A DNA stretch of 64,000 nucleotides, taken from the NCBI GenBank assembly GCA_036674765.1, contig JARVKI010000015.1, positions 434,001-498,000 of the forward strand, read 5' to 3'. Under the pieces are notes generated by a model. The model saw only the letters and a program-made list of their open reading frames with translations. It was not told the origin of the DNA and made no database searches. Both the position numbers and the translations under genes were made by a program. Source of the DNA: Seiridium cupressi (lineage: Eukaryota; Ascomycota; Sordariomycetes; Amphisphaeriales; Sporocadaceae). This document shows, one piece after another, positions 10,942 through 21,159 of this stretch; the first letter of the stretch is position 1; each line of letters begins with the position of its first letter.

Positions 10942-11574
10942 TTACAACATGGCCACACCGACTAGGAGTCCGGCCATGAGCCCACCGGCGGCGAGGGGTC
11001 CAGCCGTAGGGGCAGCGTTCGGGGTGGATGTGGCGCCACCTACACCGCTAGTGATGCTAGAGATGATGCTTCCACCAGCACCAGTCACGGTTGACACGAC
11101 ACCGCCGGCACCGGAAGTAATGGTTGATACGATGGCGCTGCCACCCGAAGTAAGGGTGGTAAGAGCGCCGCCGGCTCCAGATGTGATGGTCGACACGATC
11201 GCGCTGCCGTCCGAGGTGAGGGTGGTGAGGGCACCGCCAGCTCCGGAGGTGATGGTCGATACGATGGCACTGCCGCCTGATGTAAGAGTCGTGAGTGCGC
11301 CCCCAGCACCGGAGGTCAGTGTTGAAGCGGCTCCGCCAGCACCTGAGGTCACTGTTGAAGCAGCTCCGCTGGCGCCTGAGGCCGCCGATGAGCCGACATC
11401 GCCTGCCCCCGAGGTGAGTGATGATGCTGCACCTCCAGCAGCCGATGTGAGGGTGGTGAGGCCGGACTCCACGCTAGAGACGACCTCGGTCGCTGTGGCG
11501 GCAGGTACGGTAGTGGTATCTTGGGCGACGGCAGCGGCCGCAAGGGTGAGGAGGATGGTGGGCTTGAAGAGCAT
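10942..11574 (-). CDS. Secreted, probably GPI-anchored protein made of 11-residue Gly/Ala/Ser/Thr repeats
   Basis: Single exon, 210 residues. A signal peptide is clear (MLFKPTILLTLAAAAVAQ, cleavage near 18-19). The C-terminus ends in a small-residue stretch and a hydrophobic tail (about 191-210, LAAGGLMAGLLVGVAML), the layout of a GPI-anchor signal. Residues 44-175 are twelve consecutive 11-residue units with no insertion or deletion, consensus SGAGGALTTLT, each ending in a TxT/SxT-like triplet. Units 88-153 form three 22-residue copies. There are no Cys residues. It is likely a cell-wall or surface protein; function unknown. The minus-strand sequence CCTTTATAAG at 11715-11724 is a TATA-like box about 140 nt upstream of the ATG. 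The plus strand is also open here, an effect of repeat composition. Confidence 0.82.
   Translation of the reverse strand: MLFKPTILLTLAAAAVAQDTTTVPAATATEVVSSVESGLTTLTSAAGGAASSLTSGAGDVGSSAASGASGAASTVTSGAGGAASTLTSGAGGALTTLTSGGSAIVSTITSGAGGALTTLTSDGSAIVSTITSGAGGALTTLTSGGSAIVSTITSGAGGVVSTVTGAGGSIISSITSGVGGATSTPNAAPTAGPLAAGGLMAGLLVGVAML
11050..11445 (-). repeat. Array of twelve 33-bp coding repeats (11-residue units)
   Basis: The segment encodes residues 44-175 of the secreted repeat protein. All twelve units are 33 nt, so the array is in register throughout. The central units are nearly identical as 66-bp pairs, indicating recent duplication; the outer units are more diverged. Confidence 0.85.
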
Positions 11575-12662
11575 CTTGTCGAGATTTGAATGGTCGTGGG
11601 AGTGGTTTGATTTGATATGATTTGATTGTGATGGTTTATTAGGACGTTCAAGGGTTTGGTCTGGAATAACTGGAAATAATCGTCAGGCACGTAGCGAAAT
11701 ACGGGAGGCTTGGTCTTATAAAGGAGTCCACTAGGCTCGTGCGTGGTCAAAGTAAACAAGCTGAGAGGCAAGCCTCTTGGCGGTCCTCAAAGTGACGTGA
11801 CTGTGCCTGCAGCGATCGGGAGATGACATATCCAATACCGTCATTTCCCACCGCTGCCGTTCCAGCCGTGCCTGGACCGTCGTTTCGATCACTGCCCTAG
11901 AAATTTAGTTCCGGGTATTCTGAGCTGATTCGGCCAGGAAGGACCCAGGGGCAGGCGAAAATGTTGACTTGGTGACCCGGGCGTGGGGCTGTGCAGCGGC
12001 GATGGGACGCGTTAAAGCCTCGAAGCCAAAAATGACTTCACTTTTAATGCTAGCTCGCAACTTCCCGAATAGGCGCTAGGACTGGAGTATAGCCTTATGC
12101 ATTCTGGGGTTCCGCGGCTCCGCTTATGCACAAAGCTTGCCGCTTAGCCGAATTGGTTTCCGTCCTTCTCCTGTGCCGGAGCCAAGACGATATAAAATTG
12201 CCTCTCAAACCACGGAAATCAACAATTGGTTCCCGGGATTTCAGCACGCTCCCATAATCGATCGTAGTTCTCCCTGCTGCCCGGACACGGACCGTGGCAG
12301 TGCCTCAGAATGATCTTCTGATTCGCAGCTTTGCAGGCACTGCGCAAGCCTTTGTCCGTCGGCGATCCACATACACAATCAGCGAAAGCCGTTCCCTTTG
12401 ATATCCTGGCCGAGACTGACCCCTCGAAGAGTTTGTACTAGACCAGGGCAACCCGTCACAAGTCAAATCCCTAGTTCAGGAACCAGCGAGTACGTCGGAT
12501 AACCCACACTTTGAATTATTTACTACGCTGCCCGAAATTCTTGTTGCACGACCAAAGAGTAGACCTGCACGAGCTTGAAATCCTCCAAACGCCCACAACT
12601 TTTGATGACCTACCCGGAAACGTGACTTGATGATCCCGAGGCTGAGAAATAGAAAAATCCAA
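11575..12662. other. Intergenic promoter region of the repeat-protein gene and 3' flank of the WDR48-type gene
   Basis: Apart from the TATA-like element I see nothing definite. A minus frame at 12476-12733 overlaps the 3' end of the WDR48-type gene in another frame and is a shadow. Confidence 0.4.
11715..11724 (-). promoter_or_regulatory. TATA-like element of the repeat-protein gene
   Basis: CCTTTATAAG on the minus strand, about 140 nt upstream of ATG 11574. Assigned by position and sequence only. Confidence 0.4.
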
Positions 12663-15600
12663 TTAGCCAGCAACAGTCGCAGTGGGCAAAGCAGCAGGCG
12701 TCGCTTCCGTCTCAGGAGGCACGGGCAGCTCATCGGGCTTGGGCAGCTCCTTAGGGATCTCCTTCCGGCCGTTGGCTTTATAATACAACACTACGTCGTT
12801 ACCTCCTTTCCAAATGTGGGCTCGCAGTGTTGCAAGACTCATGGTATTAGGCAGCAACTATGATATTCGTCAGTAGGGGCAGGCTAACGGATGATGTGTG
12901 CATACCTGATCGTTGCAATACAACTCGAGGTACTCTTCAGGTTTAAGGGCATCTTCGTCTGACTCGTCTGAGGACGGGTCTATACGCTCGGCAACATAAG
13001 CTAAAATCTTCTTCACCCGGAGCATTCTATTGGCATTCAACCGATTGTTATTATCGGATGTTGAAATGGCTGGTAGGCTGTCTTTCCAAGGGTGAAGGAC
13101 GAATGAGACCTTGATCGGCTCCTTGGGCGGGATTGTGTTCTGCGATTGTCAGCAAACAAGCTCGTGGTTCGAGTGTTGGCTTCTTACTGTGAGAAGCACC
13201 TCGCCCAGCCACATTGGAGCCTTCTGCTCAATGATATCCGCGTCCCTTCCAACTGTTTCTACAGTACCTCGGTATAAATTGGCACTACCGCCCGAGGTCT
13301 CTTCCTGTATGATGACACGTGTGCCGGATGGCAACTTGAGGACGGGCGTATCGACTGGTAAACTGGGTGTAATCTTGGTTTCGACGATCTTGTCCGGATT
13401 GTCCAGTAGCTGCCTTTCATATTCGTTGTGAATCTTTTGAATTACGCCCAAGAAGCTGTCGTCGACTTCTTTTTCATGATTGGACGAAGACTCGGACTTG
13501 TTCTCGTCCTCCTTTTTCTCCTCCACGACAATCGGTTTCTCGGGCTGTGTAGAGGATGCGGATCTACCGAGTTTCTTTGAGCCAAACGACATACCCATCC
13601 GGAATTTCTTCCCGAAAGCGGTTGGCGACTTGGTGTTATCCTTTTCCTTGGAGTCTACCGGGGATTTAGGCGTTTCATCTTTGGCCGGCGCTTTCTCAGT
13701 CGTGGGGGTCGCGGCAGCTTTCGCTGGCGCATCTGCAGAACTTATACCGCCAGAGAAGTAGTCATCGGCAGAGGGACGACTGGCCTGCGACGACCGTTTA
13801 TCAGCAGGCGAGCCGGGCGTTACGGCGGTGGCCTCCGGAACGCCTTGCAAATGGGAATGCGGCCCAGGTGTAGCTACCCCGATCGCTAGACCTGGAGTCA
13901 TGGGCGGAAAACCCCCAAAGGCCCTAGGCGTCGCGACAGCTGACCCGTGTTCGTCAAAGTCTGGTATAGGAGGAATTGATATTGAGGTTGGAGGGTTTGC
14001 TCTCGCGGCCGCCAGACGCTTTTCCACGTGCTCGTTGAGCTTTTGCCTATATGCCTCGTCTTTCTTGATCTCTTCGTCCAAAAGCTTTGCAAACAGATAT
14101 CGCAATACCCATCTACCAAGGTTGACTAGAAACATGTTAGTGATGCGCAGGTTCAGGGATGAAGATCACTCATACTTCTTTGGTCATCTCGGAACTCGAC
14201 AGGTTCTTCTGAAGTTAACTCGTCGGCATACATCTCGGCGTCAAAACAGTTGAAAGGTTCCAGCACGACCGTCAGATTTCCAGAACTCGTGTCAATTGAG
14301 CACCAGGGAGCGACAGCTTCGAGAGTGTTGACTTCTGGCTCAACATCCTCGAGATACTTCTTGCCAAATCTCTGTATGACCTCGCACTAAACCAGTCAGC
14401 ATTAGACGCCCATTGCTTTACGAATCCGCGACTAACCCTGATCAAGTCCCACAGTAGTACGTCCCCAGCCGTGTCCAGAGTTAACACACGACGGCGATCA
14501 TTTAAGAGCTTATGCTTCACCAGACCATTCTGGCCTTCGATTGTCTCTTCTGGTAGATGATCCAAGGGCTCCACCGCATGTGGCTCAGGCTCGATAAGGA
14601 CGTCAGAGCCCTTTCTACTGAAACTCGGCGGCGCTACTAAATTGGGTTCCGAGGGGCTGGCAATGGGTGGTGGAAATGCTGCTGTATGCGAAATCCTGAG
14701 AATGGACTTGGGCGATATCTCCTTCTTGTTCGCGCTATTAACAGCCGAAGGCTGTGTCTGCTGGGTTTTCGAAGATACACTATTCGCGCGAGCACGCTTG
14801 TATGCCTCAGGTAGCTGAGCGTCTGGACCTGTCTCAACGTTCCTCCACCTATTGATGGAGGAACTGGTGCTGGCTGTCCATATCCAGTCTTGAGAGGCAA
14901 CAATTTTGCTTACACCGTTATGCTCTTGCGCCACAGCCACGGATAAACCGTCGTCCATGTCTAGAGCACCCCTGACATCAGTCTTGACGACCCATCCAGA
15001 GCGATCACTGCTATAAAACACGCCGAGATCCGGCTGATCCGAGAACAGCGACCATACACTGTCGTTGTGCATGGTCAGTGTATACATGCATCTTCCTGCT
15101 GTTACACTCCAGACCTTGACTGTCTGATCTGAGCTTGCCGTCATGACGGTGTCCCCTGCCTCGTTGACCAATATGGAGCGAACATTGTCGGTATGACCAA
15201 CAAATTTTGTAATTCTCTTCCCAGACTTGGGGTCCCAGAGGCGAACGACGGATTCTGGGCCACCGCTTGCCAGGATGTTCCGGCCAGCACTTAGAGCATA
15301 GACAGATCCCTTTTCAGTGATCTCTTCGCCGCTGACGTCGATCTCAAGCGCTTTCCCCTTGCCGTTCAGGTCCCAGAGAGCTATCTTTCTGTCAAGGCCA
15401 CCGGATACGACCCAGTCGCCTCCCTTGGGCGTAGCGACGCATTTGACATAATCGGCATGTTCACCTAATGTATGAGCCTCGGGATCGCCAGCCAATGGTC
15501 GCCAGATTTTGACGGTCAGATCGGAGGAAGCGGAAACGAGAGCTGTGTTGTTGGCCGCGAGTACGACATCGTTGACCCAGTGGGTATGCGCCTGGGTGGA

Positions 15601-16046
15601 GGCCCGGAATTTGGTTGTCGGTTTCGACTTTGAATCGGGGGAATTGCCCACTGAGTCCAGATCCCAGGCGCACACCACGCCATCTCTCCCGCCGGAATAG
15701 CTGCATGCGACATTAGACATGCGACATTAGACGATGGTGGTCCGCGGGCTCGGTGACGGAGGCTTACAGAATGGCATTGTCCGGATCGACGGCTAGGCCA
15801 TTAACACCAAGTCGATGGCCGCCGGAGGAGGAATGATCGAGCTCGCACACTGCAACGGAGAAGACGAGGTTAGATCAATTGACTCATAATTCGGTAACAG
15901 CGCTCGGAATAGACAACTTTGTCTCGGAACGATGCAAATATGCGACGGCATGGATGCGGGGTTTCGCAACTGGTCGGCAGCAAGTTGGACGAAGGACTGA
16001 GATTGGACGGACCGTAGCTTATCCTCTGACGCGCCTTCTTGACCAT
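12663..16046 (-). CDS. WDR48/UAF1-type WD40 protein with DUF3337, deubiquitinase cofactor
   Basis: Orthologue of WDR48 (UAF1; fission yeast Bun107 type), which binds and activates USP1/Ubp9-type deubiquitinases. Seven exons on the minus strand: 16046-16013, 15849-15768, 15700-14437, 14386-14176, 14125-13188, 13139-12906 and 12857-12663. All joins keep phase, giving 985 residues. Exon 1 ([11 protein letters not shown]) joins exon 2 to read ISYV, then [13 protein letters not shown] and [14 protein letters not shown], the usual start of this family. WD repeats cover about residues 20-320. [12 protein letters not shown] opens the C-terminal DUF3337 region. A long charged low-complexity stretch precedes the conserved end ([22 protein letters not shown]). 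The intron 1 donor is the weak GTCCGT. The intron 2 acceptor lies next to a 14-bp duplication. Confidence 0.93.
15704..15731. repeat. Two exact tandem 14-bp copies in intron 2 of the WDR48-type gene
   Basis: CATGCGACATTAGA is present twice in direct succession, immediately inside the 3' splice site. On the transcribed strand this duplicates a CTAAT branch-point-like sequence. Confidence 0.8.
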
Positions 16047-17467
16047 ATCGACTGGGAGGGTCTACTTCACAATCATGCGAAGTTGCTTATCCTGAAACTG
16101 AAGCAATCTATGCGCGGAGGTCTGTGGTTGGAATGCGACGAGAGGGAGGGCCAATATCGCCGGGTCCCTATCAGCTCGTTAGCAGTTGGTTGAGCTTAAA
16201 GGCGCTGGTGGTTGGCCTGGATCCCAATGGGCAGGCCGGAGCTTCCAGAGATTCGACGCTACTGCGCCCGCAGAGGCAGGGCACGCAGGATGACGACCCC
16301 ATGCGGCCGTCATGCCTCCAGGGCCCGAGGTCTGCCAGCGAGCCGCCAACCACCAGCCCGCAAACCGCTGGAGCGCGACCCTGGGCCCTGGAGATCCCAG
16401 CAGGTCGGCACCGCTAGCCATGCCCATGTGGGCATAGTAGCACCGTCGTACCCCGTCACTACCCTAGCCCACGGCCGACCAAAGATGGGGTTCGCTTCCA
16501 CCTGCAGATCGGGCCTCCTCACTCTTGTGCCTTCTTGTCAACCTGCATGATCACGTCTGCAATGGTTCACCAATTGGATTCACTTAGCCTGCGACTATCG
16601 AATGCCTCAACGAGTGGATCAAGGGCCGTTGCTGGACTAGTATTATTCTCAAAGCACTCATTTGTTCTGCGAAATGTCTTGTTGTGCTGCATCGTGTCGA
16701 TGTTGCATGCTTCCTCCAAAGGATCCGCCCTTGATTGGTCATGCTTGCAGTTTTATCCATGCTGATTGGATAAGGGACTTGCAATTCGTGATCGTTAGCC
16801 GCGAAAGCTAAAAGTGGTTATTGATACCATCGAGCATAATCATTAGCAAAGTAAGCTCTGGCTAACCTAGCAGCAAGCTCACATTCATTCACGAGAGAAA
16901 ACACCGCAGGTTGGGGTTAGTCAAGCGGTTGTTAGGCACTACTTGTGTTTTTCTTTCTTTCAATTATGGATAGCGGAGACTCTGTTGGTCTTGATCATAC
17001 GGAGCTCTGGTGCTAGAAGACAGGTCTTCATCAGCTCATTTGTAGGGTGGGAGGCGTCAAGTGAAAGATGACCTCTTGATAGCCTGTAAAATGATGGTAT
17101 CATGGTATATCAGCATTGTCATGATACGACTCCATGCACATTCTTTGGCGTTCTCCCCTGGTACGAGAAAGAAGTGAGCGTGACTCAAGACGCCCCATGG
17201 AAGGTTATCTTGTTTATAAATAGGATTCATATCTTGCAAGTCATCAGTAGAATCCTAACTCGATCATGCGTGTTGCTTCTCCTATGGGCAACTCGTTGTT
17301 CCTCGCGTTAAGCATGAGTTTTTATGCGTATTGGGGTATGTTCCTCTAACAATGCCCATGCCCTGAGACGACGTCTATCCCTCTATCCTTGTTTATGCTA
17401 ATATAGTACATTGCAGTCAAAGCCGCTTGCTGATATCTGGCTGTCATGACCGTGGCTAGATTGAAGT
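16047..17467. other. Intergenic DNA with a GC-rich island
   Basis: Promoter of the WDR48-type gene on the left, 3' flank of the carrier gene on the right. GC-rich DNA at about 16130-16530 is open in several frames at once, typical of composition rather than coding. It includes a 13-bp perfect inverted repeat. No gene is supported. Confidence 0.4.
16204..16357. repeat. 13-bp perfect inverted repeat with about 128-bp spacer
   Basis: GCTGGTGGTTGGC at 16204-16216 is matched by its exact reverse complement at 16345-16357. I see no clear target-site duplication and no reading frame for a transposase. Confidence 0.7.
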
Positions 17468-18370
17468 TCATCGTAGATTCCCTTGCAGTGCGTTCACTGC
17501 CCACTGGTAACTTCCCAAGAAGATAGCACCGCCAGCACTAATCCATCCAACTCTAGGTCCTATACCGGCGAAGAATGGCCGTATGCCATGGGTTTTCAGT
17601 ATACTCCTCAACAGCGGAAATACACCGACTCTTTCCTTGGACAACATAATTCTTGTCTTCAACACATCCAATGGTGTCGTGGTTCCAGCAGCCACAGCAC
17701 CCGATATACTTCCATACAAGGCGCTCTCAGCTGCACTGACTTCCAGTCCGTCTCCCTTCCTCTTTCTCCCCCACGCCTTGAGCGCCTCCCAGAGGGGAAA
17801 CTGTATGACCGTAAACGGTACCTCCCGCATGACTGTTATGCCCCAGCCTCTGTATAGCTCCCTCCACACGCCAGTGAAGCCCACAGTCTTGTATTGGCCC
17901 AGTATCGCGCCCAGCGCCGCCGAGCTCGACCCGCCGTGTAATCCAGCTTGCGCGCGTTGCTTGACAACCTCGGTAGGGACCCTGATCGCGCAAGCAGCCA
18001 CTTCTCCCAAGCTCGCTGCTGCCATATGCTCAAGAGGCTGCATCCAACCGTTCCCATCTCTTTTCGCGTGTATCCCGCCGCTGGCCAGGAGGAATGCCTC
18101 ATCTTGCCGTTGTCGCCGCGAAGCTAGTACATTCTTGACGCCTTCATATGTGCAAAAGAAGAAGGCAGCGCCGGGCGCGGATCCCACAACCGCCGAGCCA
18201 ATGCCCCTGTATATGCCATTGAAACCGCCGGAGGGGAAGAAGCCCGCTGCGGATTGGAGTCGGGTTTTCAGAGTATCGAGAGGAAAGAGCGAGAGATCAA
18301 CAGTCGTGCCGGCTAGGCCGCCCGCCAGGAGAGCGGTCGCAAAGGGGGGCTGGGAGGGAGAGGACGACAT
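17468..18370 (-). CDS. pet8: Mitochondrial carrier, S-adenosylmethionine transporter type (Pet8/SLC25A26)
   Basis: Inner-membrane carrier expected to bring S-adenosylmethionine into mitochondria for methylation, biotin and lipoate synthesis, exchanging S-adenosylhomocysteine. Single exon, 300 residues, the normal size. Three carrier repeats are seen, each with the signature: PLDTLKTRLQ near 32, PTEVVKQRAQ near 133 and PLDVLKTRIM near 233. LLAGGLAGTTVDLSLFPLDT and AGIGPRVGWISAGGAIFLGSY match the SAM-carrier subfamily. A small insertion (about 80-108) separates the first two repeats. ATG 18370 sits just before the MSSSPSQPPF leader. Its neighbour, the WDR48-type gene, is on the same strand about 1.4 kb away. 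Confidence 0.9.
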   Translation of the reverse strand: MSSSPSQPPFATALLAGGLAGTTVDLSLFPLDTLKTRLQSAAGFFPSGGFNGIYRGIGSAVVGSAPGAAFFFCTYEGVKNVLASRRQRQDEAFLLASGGIHAKRDGNGWMQPLEHMAAASLGEVAACAIRVPTEVVKQRAQAGLHGGSSSAALGAILGQYKTVGFTGVWRELYRGWGITVMREVPFTVIQFPLWEALKAWGRKRKGDGLEVSAAESALYGSISGAVAAGTTTPLDVLKTRIMLSKERVGVFPLLRSILKTHGIRPFFAGIGPRVGWISAGGAIFLGSYQWAVNALQGNLR

Positions 18371-21159
18371 GTTCGGCGGCTCGAGTTGTTGCCTATTCGT
18401 GTGTTTGATTCAGAGCTTCGAGGCTCAGGCCTCCGTTTTCACTGAGAGTCGTCTGCCGGCATCGGATTGTATTGCGACGCTTCAGTAATGGGGGCCGTTG
18501 GAGCTTTGAAGCTTTGGACTTTTTTATGGAGATTGATCGTTGCTGAAATTACCCCATTCGGTTAGTTGACATAAGTCATTACACATTGGTAGACTGTCAA
18601 CTGCGAACACCGCCCAACCTAAACTACATAGGATATAACTGGACATAGTTTGTTGTCTTTCCATGCCACAAATTTGGTATCAACAACAAAGTCAGCTTTC
18701 ATTCTTGCCAACTTTCGACAAATGTCGTGGACCAATCAGTGATTGATTGGGAAACACCCCAATCTTGATTGTACTACGGGAACACTTATATCCTCTGGAA
18801 GACAAATCTCAGCAATCAAAAGCAATTCCTGGGTCCAGTGCAAACGGGACTTTAGTGCCTATATAACGACCTCTGGGCCAGGTTGCAATGAGCCGATCAA
18901 GATCTCTAGGATTTTTAAGATTTGACGATCTCCGTAGACTTGACATTGTATTACCCAACCATCTCATGCCAAATTCCAGCGGGGACAATTCTTCTGGTGG
19001 AAATATATGTAACAAAGTTGCCACACAGGCTCTCTGAGGACAAGCTGGCTATTCTTAGGCAAAGCTTCAATCAGCCATGCCCTATCCCTGAACTGCAGCC
19101 ATTCAGGAAACGCCCTCGATCATCGCAGATCTGAGACCGGCTACCACTCATCTCTTTCAGAACCGACATGATTCTCGAGCCGCCGACATCATGCAGGCTG
19201 TCTACCGTAGCGGAAATCTTCATTGGCCTCCCGTAATATCGCGAAAGGTGATGGACTCTATGCGACTACGCTGTGATCTGAAATGAGAACAATTGAAGGA
19301 GGGCTTTGGTATCTGAACTCTGGGACCATGGCCGCTATCTCGACAGGTCCTGGTTGTGGGTAATATCCTGACGAGGAAGAACATGGGCACAGACCATCAT
19401 TAGACACTTGTTTGATCATTGGAAAAGGACACGGGGCAATGCAAAGGATAAACCGTTACACTAATGACTTGTAAGATTATCTCTACAATGAGGTTATAAT
19501 ATACTGTGTTCCGTGGATTTAATGTTTGCTACAACGCTGAGTGCCTATCTCTAACCGTCCCATCATGTAGATTAACGAAGGGCTATGTTGTGGGTGATGC
19601 GCAGTTTGATAGTACTCATCAAAGTTTTAGATGCTTCGCTCCAATCAGATTCTGGCACATCCCGGAACGATGTCCATCACCCGGTAATATAAGCGTCTCC
19701 TAGATTTAGAAGAATGGACAACGACCAGCTTAAAAGTAAGCTTGACATGTAGTTACTCAATGCCAGAAGACTTGACAAATCTTTTTGGGTGTCATCTCTT
19801 TCTTCGAGTAGCGTAGTAAGCTTGTAAGGCCTGCCACTAGAAAGTCGAGTATGCGTTACTATAGATATCGGATGCGCACTAGTAGGCGTTCTGATTAGGC
19901 GAAAGGGTATAGAGAGAGCAAACAAGTATCAATAACTTAACCAAGAACTGCTAGCCCCAGCCACTTCAGACATGGCGGGTATGTCTTTTCTCGAAACTAG
20001 GACGAAATAAAAATCATGTTTGGTCTACGAGCCAAAGACAAAAGATAAAATTAATTCTTTTTGCAAAAAACCTCACCCCGGAACTGAGCCCGAGGTGTGA
20101 AAACCCCGAAAGTTGTTTTCAGCGTTAGTAACACCATCACGCGTTGACCCATTAAGCCAGCGATTGGGCATTTAGTACTGTCGCTTGGTGAAATTGGTTT
20201 GTTTATGAATATCATCATGCAGAAAGAGCACCAGAAAATTTTCAATCAGCCCACGATATGTCAACCCTATTTATTCATGACTTAGTAGCGCCGTCATCTC
20301 TTGCGCCCATGGTTCTGAAGACCCACGCGATTGACGTTTAGTGGAGCAAAAGGCTGCTGCAAAATTGCATTAGACGTCCAACGAACCAGTACAACACGAT
20401 AGAGTCCTAGACGTTGCTAAGTAACCAACCACTACGATCTCTGCCGAGAGGACCATCTTCATACTGTCAACTCACCAAAAACACGACTAATACAGGTCTA
20501 AGTTTCTTATTTTACTGATAAAAGGAGAGTCTTGGCAAAATATCTATAAAAACGTATTATGATATCGTTATATACTAGACTAGTCCTCGGGATCCCTTGT
20601 AGCGGCCCGTAATATTCGAGTAGCTTTGTGTTGGGAGGCTAGATGTGCCATCCCCCGTGTTAACCGCTTGCCGAGCTCACCCCCGCCCCCCAGCGCGGCG
20701 TCCGGGGTAATCGTGGGGTAGTATAGACTCTATGATTCGCGGAATTTGGCACATATGTATGCTAGTTGATCATTGTGGAGTTCCCGCATCATAGCTGTCC
20801 CCGAGGGTAGGTAGCCTTCAAACAGATATTTGGGCTCTCTTACATCCGGTACATTCTCCGGCGACTTTGCGGAGGCTCGCTAAGATCCGACGGGTATACT
20901 CAATCGTAGTTATGTCATCGCACGGGATATAATTCCCCGCAATACAACCTGCTAAAGTTCTGGATCAGATTGTGCATTCTTAAGAGGGGATGTGATGTTG
21001 CGCATAGTCAGGCCACATGCGCGATGTTGATTTCTACATCGTAAGGATGACGAGACTCCAAAAATCTTTATAAAGTCGGACGCCCTAATTCATTATAACC
21101 TGTAGTCAGAGCGGTAAACTGCGTAATAGAATCCAGTGCACTACAGCCGTCCTTTCTTC
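18371..21159. other. Long AT-rich intergenic region at the edge of the accessory block
   Basis: About 2.8 kb without a convincing gene. Short frames (for example 18809-19024, 19677-19925, 20051-20245) have no recognisable content. The last 500 bp are the promoter of the fucosidase gene and contain CreA-like sites. Confidence 0.45.
20681..20707. promoter_or_regulatory. Candidate CreA carbon-repressor sites upstream of the fucosidase gene
   Basis: CCCCGC (20681-20686), CCCCAG (20688-20693) and CCGGGG (20702-20707) each fit the CreA consensus SYGGRG on one strand and are clustered about 460 bp upstream of the start. Close pairs are what functional CreA sites look like. Assigned from sequence only. 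Confidence 0.4.

Noticed and set aside
10889..11620. 243-codon plus-strand frame with 11-residue periodicity (Val/Pro/Ala-rich)
   Set aside because: Its periodicity comes from the same 33-bp array; only the minus strand has a signal peptide and GPI-type tail.
14272..15720. Single long frame with ATG at 15720 as the start of the WD40 protein
   Set aside because: That ATG lies inside intron 2. Two upstream exons in phase supply the conserved N-terminus, and the 3' part of the frame reads through an intron.
18371..21159. Possible transposon relic in the AT-rich region
   Set aside because: No transposase or reverse-transcriptase motif and no terminal repeats found by eye; a repeat-database search would be needed to say more.
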